In this document: piece after piece, positions 1 through 5,897 of the stretch
How the letters are laid out: each line of letters begins with the position of its first letter
Numbering within the stretch: position 1 is the first letter of the stretch
NCBI GenBank assembly: GCA_038231615.1
Contig: JBBRLA010000303.1
Coordinates: 1 to 9,718 of the forward strand
DNA length: 9,718 nt
Origin: JBBRLA01 sp038231615
GTDB lineage: Bacteria > Myxococcota_A > Polyangia > Palsa-1104 > JAEUJZ01
Reading direction: 5' to 3'
The notes under the pieces: model-generated
Told to the model about the DNA's origin: nothing
Seen by the model: only the letters and a program-made list of their open reading frames with translations
Database searches by the model: none
Translations under genes and position numbers: made by a program

Positions 1-2816
1 AGCGCCGGGATCTCCAGGTCCAGTTCGCCCGAGCCGTTGTTCACCAGCGTCACGAACTGCGGCGACGACATGCTGCCCACCATGGTGTTGTCGAAGTGCA
101 GGCTGTCCGGGTTCACCGCCACCATCGCCGAGAGCGACGACCCCTTCAAGGTCACCATCATCATCGCCTGCACCCCGTCCGCCGTGATGATCGCCGTCGC
201 CAAGAGTTGCCCCTTGGGCAACTGCGGCGCGCACACGAAGGTCACCGTGGTCGTCTCGTCAGGCATAAGGGCCATCTTGTAGCCACCCATCCGCTGAAAC
301 TGCCCGGCGTCCACCCCGGAGATGGCCACCATCAGGCTGTCGATCTTGGTGGTCCCGATGTTCTTGATCGTCACCGTGTGGCCCGCGCTGGTCTGCCCCG
401 AGTAGAGCGGATCGAAGGTCAGGACCATCGGCGTCACCGACACGTTGCCCACCACCCCGGTGCCGGTGAGGGCGACCATGTACATCGGCGTCACCGGATC
501 GTCCGTGTCGATCTCGATGCTGCCGCTGGCCACGCCCATCGCCAGCGGGCTGAAGGTCACGTTGAAGGACAGCGTCCCCGCCGGGGCCACCGCGGTGTTG
601 TCCGCCGGCAGCATCGCGCTGAAGGCGACCATGCCCATGGCGTTGGTCAGCTTGCTGTGCAGAAGGGTCAGCGGCTTGTTGCCGTTGTTGGTCAAGGTGA
701 TGCTTTGCTTGACCGAGCCCTTCACCTTGGCCACCCCGAAGTCCAGCGAGGCCGGGCTGATCGACCCCACCGCGCCGTTGGCGGCGGCCTTCAGGGTCAC
801 CTGGGTCACCCCGCCCATCGCCAGGTTGGTGGTGATGCGCAGGACGGCGCTGAGCATGCCCGCCGCCTTGGGGTGGACGGTGACGGTGATGTCGGACTGC
901 TCGCCGGCCCGCACGATGTAAGGCCACGGGTTGGGGGTGCTGATGCTGAATGAGTCCGAGGTCGGCCCGGCGATGATTGTCAGGTCCTTGATCGTCAGGT
1001 TCCCGTCGCCGGTGTTGCACAGGGAAATGGTCTGCGTCGGCGTCGCGGCGCCGATGTTGACCATGCCGAAGTCGATGCCCCCGGCGCCCGCGCACACGGT
1101 GAACTGAGGTACGGTGGACGACCCGGCCAGGTTGATGATCTTGTCGGAGTTTGCCATCCCCATGGGCGGCGGCTCATTGCTCTTGAGGGTCAGCATGCCG
1201 GTGCGCAGGCCCTTGTCCTGGGGGTTGAACACCACCTGGAACACCGCGCTTTCTCGGGCCTTGATCTTGATCGGGCTCATGGCGGTCGGGGCGTTGGGCA
1301 CCTCGAAGTCCTTGGAGCTGGGGATGGCGTCGGTGACCTGGAGCAGCGAATTGCCCGTATTGGTCAAAAGCACGTCCAGCGGCAGCCCCTTGGACCCAAA
1401 GGGCACGTCGGGCAGGAGGATCGAAGTGTACTGCACTTGCAGCGCCGGGGGACCCGCAAGGCCCCGCACCGGTAGCAAAAGGGGGCTCGACGGGTCGGTC
1501 GAGGTGATGGTGACATTGGCCGGGAACTCGCCGGCGGTCATCCCCGGGACGAACTTGAGGGTGAACTTGTAGGTCGCGTTGGCCACCAGGGTGACCTTGG
1601 CATCGGGAATGAAGGGCACCAGCTGGTAGTGGGTCGTGTCGTCGATGATCGGCTTGTCCATGTCCACCGGGCCCCCGCCCAGGTTGGTCACGGTGACGGT
1701 GACCGGCCCCGCGGTCATGCCGGTGGGGATGCCGCCGAAGTCGAGCGGCGTACCGCTGATGAGCAGGTTGCCCTTGCTGGAGCCGTCCAGGGGCACCTCG
1801 ACCCGGGCGAAGCCCGACTGGGTGACGAAGAGGGTGGCCTTGTGGGCGCCCTGCGACTTGGGCTGGTAGGTGACCGACACGTCGAAGGAGCTGCCGGGGA
1901 GCAGGGTGAAGGGCGGGGTCTTGATGCTCTTCGCCGTGAAGTTGGCCTTGTTGGGACCGTCGATCCCCAGGCCGGAGAGGTCCACCGGGGCCTTGGAGCC
2001 GTTCTTGAAGGTGACGGTGGTGGCGGCGGTGACCGTGCCCAGCGCGGTGGCCGGGAAGGACACCGACCCCGGGTTGGGGGACACCGGGGACGACAGGTAG
2101 ATGATCGCATTGGTGATCAGCTTGTCGGCGGCGGCCTCGTAGCTGCCGGTGATCACCGAGGCATCGGCCTGGGGCATGTTCAGATCGACGCGGTTTTTCC
2201 CATGGATCGCCATGGGGGTGCCGTCGTCCCAGAACGCACCGGCGGTGGCGCCCGAAAGGACCACCAAGCCGGTGAGGCGGCGACAGCCGGCCCCGCAGTT
2301 GAAGGCCGGGACACCGTTGGCCAGCGGGTCGTTGGCCACCGTCATGCCCAGCTTGGCCGGGGCGCTGGTGGTGGTGCTGACCGGCATGGTCAGCGAGTTG
2401 TTGGCGGCGAAGCTGCCGCCGATGCTGGGCGAGCCGAAGAGGCCGGTCTGCCAGGTGTACGGGTAGAAGATCAGCACCGAGGCACCCGGCTTCGTCATGT
2501 ACGAGCCCAGGACGTTGCCGGTGCCGGTGCCGCTGTTGATGCCGAAGTCGCTGGAGATGACCACCACCAGCTTGTAGTTCAACAGGTCGCCCAAAAAGGG
2601 ATCGCGATAAGCGATGTCCTGATCGTCGACGCCGTCGGGGTAAAGCCCGGTGTCGTTGATCCGGTGTTTCAGAAATTCGGTCCAGCCGCTTTCCGTCGAT
2701 CGGGTGGCGTGCAGGATCAGCGCCTTGTCATCCGCGAACGCCTGCTGCGAGGCGCCCAGAAGGACCGCGGCGGCGGCCAGGATGCCGATCGCCCGTGGGA
2801 GCCATTGTCTCGACAT
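1..2816 (-). CDS. Secreted choice-of-anchor D (ASH/Ig-like repeat) protein, 3' end outside window
   Basis: The frame is open from the ATG at 2816 to the window edge (938 codons, no stop), so the C-terminus is not visible. The start is fixed by a strong AGGAGGA four bases upstream. Residues 1-28 form a signal peptide (hydrophobic 10-21, AFA cleavage motif at 26-28). Residues 30-240 look like a Rossmann-type alpha/beta domain (strands KALILHA and YKLVVVISSD, later GASVLIFYPY). At least seven tandem repeats of about 100 residues follow, near 246-345, 350-453, 458-566, 570-677, 683-788, 792-893 and 898 onward. They carry the ASPM-SPD-2-Hydin pattern LDFG..xxG..VTLTNxG, for example at 691-711 and 581-602, often closed by an F-S/N-P..xG motif. 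Such proteins are exported and held at the cell surface by varied C-terminal anchors, hence the name. The function is unknown, and adhesion or envelope scaffolding is only a guess. The last repeats are rich in methionine. [Confidence was not given in the original answer; 0 is a placeholder.]. Confidence 0.
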   Translation of the reverse strand, partial: MSRQWLPRAIGILAAAAVLLGASQQAFADDKALILHATRSTESGWTEFLKHRINDTGLYPDGVDDQDIAYRDPFLGDLLNYKLVVVISSDFGINSGTGTGNVLGSYMTKPGASVLIFYPYTWQTGLFGSPSIGGSFAANNSLTMPVSTTTSAPAKLGMTVANDPLANGVPAFNCGAGCRRLTGLVVLSGATAGAFWDDGTPMAIHGKNRVDLNMPQADASVITGSYEAAADKLITNAIIYLSSPVSPNPGSVSFPATALGTVTAATTVTFKNGSKAPVDLSGLGIDGPNKANFTAKSIKTPPFTLLPGSSFDVSVTYQPKSQGAHKATLFVTQSGFARVEVPLDGSSKGNLLISGTPLDFGGIPTGMTAGPVTVTVTNLGGGPVDMDKPIIDDTTHYQLVPFIPDAKVTLVANATYKFTLKFVPGMTAGEFPANVTITSTDPSSPLLLPVRGLAGPPALQVQYTSILLPDVPFGSKGLPLDVLLTNTGNSLLQVTDAIPSSKDFEVPNAPTAMSPIKIKARESAVFQVVFNPQDKGLRTGMLTLKSNEPPPMGMANSDKIINLAGSSTVPQFTVCAGAGGIDFGMVNIGAATPTQTISLCNTGDGNLTIKDLTIIAGPTSDSFSISTPNPWPYIVRAGEQSDITVTVHPKAAGMLSAVLRITTNLAMGGVTQVTLKAAANGAVGSISPASLDFGVAKVKGSVKQSITLTNNGNKPLTLLHSKLTNAMGMVAFSAMLPADNTAVAPAGTLSFNVTFSPLAMGVASGSIEIDTDDPVTPMYMVALTGTGVVGNVSVTPMVLTFDPLYSGQTSAGHTVTIKNIGTTKIDSLMVAISGVDAGQFQRMGGYKMALMPDETTTVTFVCAPQLPKGQLLATAIITADGVQAMMMVTLKGSSLSAMVAVNPDSLHFDNTMVGSMSSPQFVTLVNNGSGELDLEIPA

Positions 2817-2820
2817 GCTT

Positions 2821-2827
2821 TCCTCCT
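2821..2827 (-). promoter_or_regulatory. Shine-Dalgarno site of the choice-of-anchor D gene
   Basis: On the minus strand AGGAGGA lies four bases before the ATG at 2816. It is a near-perfect anti-16S match and decides the start of the large secreted protein, immediately ahead of a typical signal peptide. Confidence 0.85.
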
Positions 2828-3019
2828 AAATATTACCGTTCGCAACGCCTGTAACACGAACTGGGTTTAGGGGAAAGGCTCACGTGCAGCACGGTGTACC
2901 CAGCGGCGGGAGGTTTTGGTGGAGAAAGAATAGCTTCTGACGTATCAGGAGGAGCATGTGGAGGTCTTCGTGAGAGAGGAGAGCGTCTTTTGGCGAGAAA
3001 TCCGCACAACGCTCCATGG

Positions 3020-3038
3020 AGGCGGCCCGTCGCCGCCT
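3020..3038. other. GC-rich hairpin in the intergenic region
   Basis: AGGCGGC at 3020-3026 and GCCGCCT at 3032-3038 form a perfect 7-bp stem with a 5-base loop (CCGTC). No T-run follows, so it is not a classical intrinsic terminator. It could be a leader-RNA structure of the plus-strand operon or simply a GC-rich coincidence. Confidence 0.4.
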
Positions 3039-3125
3039 GGGGTGGCGAAGACTCCCTGGAGCATCCCTTCGGTCACCCCGGGGTTAGCTTCCCTTGTCCG
3101 CAGCCCCCTCCTTGCCCCGGCGGGG

Positions 3126-3140
3126 TTTACAAAACTTTAC
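3126..3140 (-). promoter_or_regulatory. CpxR-like box upstream of the three-gene operon
   Basis: The plus strand reads TTTACAAAACTTTAC, which on the minus strand is GTAAA-GTTTT-GTAAA. This matches at every defined position the CpxR-P consensus known from E. coli (two GTAAA half-sites separated by five bases). It lies 79 bp before the start of the Spy/CpxP-like gene, in an A/T-rich island within GC-rich DNA. The operon it precedes encodes a regulator whose recognition region (DRSIDVHISKLR) closely resembles that of CpxR. Simple counting (about 400 positions, both strands, ten fixed bases) predicts fewer than 0.001 chance matches in this region. Binding itself is inferred. Confidence 0.6.
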
Positions 3141-3157
3141 TCGCCAAAGAAACCGGC

Positions 3158-3187
3158 TTAACAGGCCGGGTCCATCCTGGTCTTCAT
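3158..3187 (+). promoter_or_regulatory. Weak sigma-70-like promoter candidate for the operon
   Basis: TTAACA at 3158-3163 matches the -35 consensus in five of six bases. The best hexamer 18 bases downstream is CTTCAT at 3182-3187, only three of six. Transcription would start near 3194, giving a 26-base leader that contains the ribosome binding site and placing the CpxR-like box around -61, a normal activator position. The -35 sits in the loop of the CCGGC inverted repeat at 3153-3169. The poor -10 would fit an activator-dependent promoter, but this remains a weak prediction. Confidence 0.2.
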
Positions 3188-3219
3188 CGATATTCTTGCT
3201 AGGATCAAAGGAGAACACC

Positions 3220-3705
3220 ATGAAGCGCAGCAGCCTGAAGATCGGTCTTTTTTTCGCCGCCAGCCTGGCTCTGGGCACGGCCGCGTTCACCACCCACAGG
3301 GCCCTGGCCCAGGAGGGGTTTGGCCACGGGGCCAAGGCGGCGATGGTCCAGCACATGATCGGCAAGCGCATCGACGAGGCGCTGGACGCTGCCAAGGTCA
3401 ACGACAAGCAGCGCCAGGCGGTGCACGAGATTCGCGACCGCACCTTCCAGAAGGTGCTGGCCCAGCACAATGACCAGGACCGCGGCGCGGAGATGGAGCG
3501 GGCGCTTTCGCTGTTCACCGGCGACCGCATCGATCCGAATGAGCTTCAGGCGATCCGCGCCAAGCATGAGGTGCAGATGAAGCAGGTGGGCGATGCCATC
3601 ACCGAGGCGCTGACCGAGGTCCATGACCTTTTGACGCCGGTACAGCGCAAGGCGGTGGCGGACTACGTGCGCACCCACCACTCCCATGGGCACGGACAGA
3701 ACTGA
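3220..3705 (+). CDS. Spy/CpxP-family periplasmic protein (LTxxQ motif)
   Basis: This 161-residue protein starts at an ATG six bases after AAAGGAG (3207-3213). Residues 1-30 are a signal peptide (hydrophobic 8-22, ALA cleavage motif at 28-30), so the mature protein should be periplasmic. The mature part is almost all charged alpha helix, as in Spy, CpxP and ZraP. It has one clear LTxxQ motif (LTPVQ, 138-142) near the end and a degenerate first copy (VNDKQ, 60-64). Known relatives are helical dimers that chaperone misfolded envelope proteins, bind metal or hold a sensor kinase inactive. The tail carries HHSHGH (153-158) and the mature N-terminus has a GHG, so metal binding is possible. It leads an operon with a CpxR-like regulator and CpxA-like kinase, which suggests a feedback or stress-sensing role. 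Which of chaperone, metal buffer or kinase inhibitor it is cannot be told from sequence. Confidence 0.88.
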   Translation: MKRSSLKIGLFFAASLALGTAAFTTHRALAQEGFGHGAKAAMVQHMIGKRIDEALDAAKVNDKQRQAVHEIRDRTFQKVLAQHNDQDRGAEMERALSLFTGDRIDPNELQAIRAKHEVQMKQVGDAITEALTEVHDLLTPVQRKAVADYVRTHHSHGHGQN

Positions 3706-3712
3706 CGGGACC

Positions 3713-4444
3713 ATGGCGGGCCGGCTCTCCGTTCTCCTCATCGACGATGACGCGCGCCTGGGGGCGCTTCTGGCCGAGTATCTGGGCAAGAACGACATCC
3801 AGGTCACCGTCATCGGCGATGGGGAGAAGGGGATCGCGGCGCTCTCCTCGGATCGCTCCTTCGACGGGGTTTTGTTGGACCTGATGCTCCCGGGCATCGA
3901 CGGCCTGGAGGTATGCCGTCGCATCCGCGCTCACGCCGCTCACACCCATGTGCCGATCCTCATGCTCACCGCCAAGGGGGACGACGTGGACAAGATCGTC
4001 GGGCTGGAACTGGGGGCGGACGATTACCTGACCAAGCCGTTCAATCCGCGGGAGCTTCTGGCCCGGCTGCGAGCGGTGCTGCGCCGGGCCCAGAAGCCTG
4101 GGGCGGAGGCGCCGGGACAGGCGGTCCCGCAGCGAAAGTCGCTTTTGCGCTACGGCGAGCTGACCATCGACCTGGACGCCCGAGAAGTCGCCGTGGCGGG
4201 GCGGCGGCCGGTGCTGACCAGCTTCGAGTTCGAGCTGCTCCGCGCCCTGGCGAAATCGGCCGGGCGGGTGCTGTCGCGGGAGCACCTGATGGAGGCCTTG
4301 AAAGGGGAGGAATTCGACTCCTTCGATCGATCCATCGACGTGCACATCTCCAAGCTGCGGGCGAAAATCGAGATCGATCCCAAGGACCCGCGCTACATCA
4401 AGACGGTGCGCGGGGTGGGCTACGTGTTCTCGAAGGAAGGCTAG
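3713..4444 (+). CDS. OmpR/CpxR-type response regulator
   Basis: This is a DNA-binding response regulator of 243 residues. The receiver domain (about 4-120) has the acidic pocket D11-D12-D13, phospho-acceptor D56 in LLDLMLPG, switch residue T86 and conserved K108 in LTKPF. The C-terminal winged helix (about 140-240) ends in the OmpR/PhoB hallmark VRGVGYVF. The recognition region FDRSIDVHISKLR (204-216) is very close to that of E. coli CpxR. I chose the ATG at 3713, seven bases after the previous stop, because it places beta-strand 1 at the usual distance. An in-frame ATG at 3686 would add nine residues and overlap the previous gene by 20 bases; neither start has a good ribosome site, so translational coupling is likely. 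The cognate kinase follows after one base. The probable target is its own operon through the box at 3126-3140. Confidence 0.93.
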   Translation: MAGRLSVLLIDDDARLGALLAEYLGKNDIQVTVIGDGEKGIAALSSDRSFDGVLLDLMLPGIDGLEVCRRIRAHAAHTHVPILMLTAKGDDVDKIVGLELGADDYLTKPFNPRELLARLRAVLRRAQKPGAEAPGQAVPQRKSLLRYGELTIDLDAREVAVAGRRPVLTSFEFELLRALAKSAGRVLSREHLMEALKGEEFDSFDRSIDVHISKLRAKIEIDPKDPRYIKTVRGVGYVFSKEG

Positions 4445-4445
4445 G

Positions 4446-5891
4446 ATGGCACCCCATCGGCACTGGCATCGCCACTTTTATCGGCCGCGGCGTCTATATA
4501 CGCGGCTCTACCTGCACTTCGCCGGGATGCTGCTGATGGTGGGGCTGGCGCTGCTCGGCGCCTTTGGGCTGGTGTTCCAATGGCAGGGGCAGTGGCAGGG
4601 GCAGTGGCGCTCGAACCCGGTACACGAGCTGGCGGAGCGCTTCGCCGCGCGGGAAGCCGCGGGGCTTTTGCCGGACATGGCTGACCCGGTGGCGCTTTCG
4701 GCGTCGGTGCGGCGTCTGGCACAGGACCTGGACATCGACGTGACGGTGCGCGACGCCGACGGGGCGATCCGGGTCGCCGCCGGGGTCGCCCTGCCGCCGC
4801 TGCTCTCGTCGGAGGTACGGTGGCTGAAAAGCGGGCCGCGCATCCTTACCCGGCACCACCGCGGGCCGGTCTTCACCGCCGCCTTGATCGCCGCCGATGC
4901 CGCGAGCGCCCCGCTGGGCGTGCTGGAACTGTCCCTGGCCCGGCACCTGAAGGTGAATCTGCTGCGGCCGCTGCTGGCGCTGCTGCTGACGCTTCTGGTG
5001 ATGGCGGCGGCGACGGCACCTCTGGCGCGGCGATTGTCCCGGCCGATCGAGCGTTTGACGGAGGCCAACCAGCGCCTGGGCGGCGGCGATCTGTCCTACC
5101 GCATCCCGCTGCCGCCGGGGACCTGCGATTATGCCGCCAGCGGGAACGTGGACGAGCTGATGCGCCTTCTGACCTCGTGGAACGAAATGGCCGGGCGCAT
5201 CCAGGTCCTGGTGCGCGGGCACAAGGACCTGCTGGCCAATGTCTCCCACGAGCTGCGCTCGCCGCTGGCGCGCATCCGGGTGGCGCTGGCGCTCCTGCCG
5301 GTGGACGCGGAGGTGGAGGCGCGGATCGCCGACGTGGAGGGCGACCTGGGCGAACTGGAGCGGCTGATCGACGATGTGCTGACGACATCTCAGCTTGAAC
5401 AGAGCGGCCTGCCCCTGCGCATGGAGCAGGTCGAGGTGCGGCCGCTGCTTTTGGCCCTGGCGGAGCGGGCGGCGCGCACGCCGCTTCTTCTGGACAAGCA
5501 GGTGGCGGTGGAAGGAATGCAAGAGCCGGGCATGGTCCTGTCCGCGGACGGGGGTTTGTTGAAACGGGCGCTGTGGAACCTGATGGAGAACGCCGCCAAG
5601 TATGGCCGGGCGCCCATCGTACTCTCGGCGGAGCAGCGGGAGGGGAGGGTGATCTTCCACGTCACCGATCGGGGTGCGGGCATCCCGACACAGGAGCGGC
5701 AGCGGGTGTTGCAGCCGTTCTATCAAGTGGATCGGGCGCGGACACCGGGCAGCGGCAGGGGCTTCGGCCTGGGGCTGACCCTGGCGCTGCGCATCGCCGA
5801 GGTCCACGGGGGCCGGCTGCTCCTGGGTCCGGCGGAGGAGAAGGATGGGGAAGAGCACGGCTTCAGGGTCAGCATCGAGATCCCGAGGTGA
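4446..5891 (+). CDS. CpxA-type membrane sensor histidine kinase
   Basis: This inner-membrane kinase (481 residues) is the likely partner of the regulator just upstream. Its ATG lies one base after the regulator stop and five bases after AAGGAAGG (4433-4440), so the two are translationally linked. A basic, histidine-rich cytoplasmic N-terminus (1-20) precedes TM1 (about 23-44), a periplasmic sensor domain (about 46-170), TM2 (about 172-192) and a HAMP linker (about 193-250). The HisKA domain has H268 in NVSHELRSPLARIRVAL, the pattern of the CpxA/RstB group. The HATPase domain (about 365-480) shows N382 (N-box), D408-R-G-A-G (G1), the F-box QPFYQVD and GRGFGLGL at 437-444 (G2), so all catalytic boxes are intact. 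An in-frame 12-bp tandem repeat gives WQGQWQGQ just after TM1. The stimulus is unknown; envelope stress or metal is inferred from the neighbouring Spy/CpxP-like gene. Confidence 0.93.
   Translation: MAPHRHWHRHFYRPRRLYTRLYLHFAGMLLMVGLALLGAFGLVFQWQGQWQGQWRSNPVHELAERFAAREAAGLLPDMADPVALSASVRRLAQDLDIDVTVRDADGAIRVAAGVALPPLLSSEVRWLKSGPRILTRHHRGPVFTAALIAADAASAPLGVLELSLARHLKVNLLRPLLALLLTLLVMAAATAPLARRLSRPIERLTEANQRLGGGDLSYRIPLPPGTCDYAASGNVDELMRLLTSWNEMAGRIQVLVRGHKDLLANVSHELRSPLARIRVALALLPVDAEVEARIADVEGDLGELERLIDDVLTTSQLEQSGLPLRMEQVEVRPLLLALAERAARTPLLLDKQVAVEGMQEPGMVLSADGGLLKRALWNLMENAAKYGRAPIVLSAEQREGRVIFHVTDRGAGIPTQERQRVLQPFYQVDRARTPGSGRGFGLGLTLALRIAEVHGGRLLLGPAEEKDGEEHGFRVSIEIPR
4581..4604 (+). repeat. 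12-bp tandem duplication inside the sensor kinase gene
   Basis: TGGCAGGGGCAG occurs twice back to back (4581-4592 and 4593-4604), followed by a third partial TGGC. It is in frame and encodes WQGQ twice at the boundary between TM1 and the periplasmic domain. Slippage here would lengthen or shorten the stalk by four residues without breaking the frame. Confidence 0.85.
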
Positions 5892-5897
5892 GGCGGC

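Larger units (their letters stand above)
2828..3206. other. Long divergent intergenic region (promoters, hairpins, no convincing gene)
   Basis: About 400 bp separate the two divergent start codons. I see no protein gene with family features. The stretch holds a CTCCATGGAG palindrome (3012-3021), a 7-bp hairpin (3020-3038), an ACCCCGGGGT palindrome (3075-3084), a CCCC-GGC-GGGG mini-hairpin followed by TTT (3115-3128), a CpxR-like box (3126-3140) and a CCGGC-N7-GCCGG inverted repeat (3153-3169). GTCTTCG at 2964-2970 is matched by CGAAGAC at 3046-3052, and GCTCCA (3011-3016) by TGGAGC (3057-3062), so a transcript across this region could fold extensively. Promoters for both flanking genes must lie here. 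Confidence 0.6.

Noticed and set aside
96..1095. Overlapping 285-codon plus and 278-codon minus frames
   Set aside because: Both are shadows of the choice-of-anchor D gene, whose correct minus-strand frame is open to the window edge and keeps the repeat motif throughout.
1629..2870. 413-codon open frame on the plus strand
   Set aside because: It lies opposite the choice-of-anchor D gene, its protein is Gly/Arg/His/Val-rich low-complexity sequence typical of a GC-rich antisense frame, and the minus-strand frame has a signal peptide, repeats and a ribosome site.
3115..3128. CCCC-GGC-GGGG hairpin followed by TTT as an intrinsic terminator
   Set aside because: The stem is only four G-C pairs and the T-run is three bases, too weak for a terminator call.
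2958..3161. 67-codon frame from a GTG after AGGAGGAG
   Set aside because: Not called as a gene: Pro/Ser-rich sequence without hydrophobic or family features, overlapping other frames of similar quality. Kept only as part of an intergenic finding.
4494..5858. 454-codon open frame on the minus strand
   Set aside because: It is antisense to the CpxA-type kinase, rich in Gln/Arg/Pro, with no recognizable motif.
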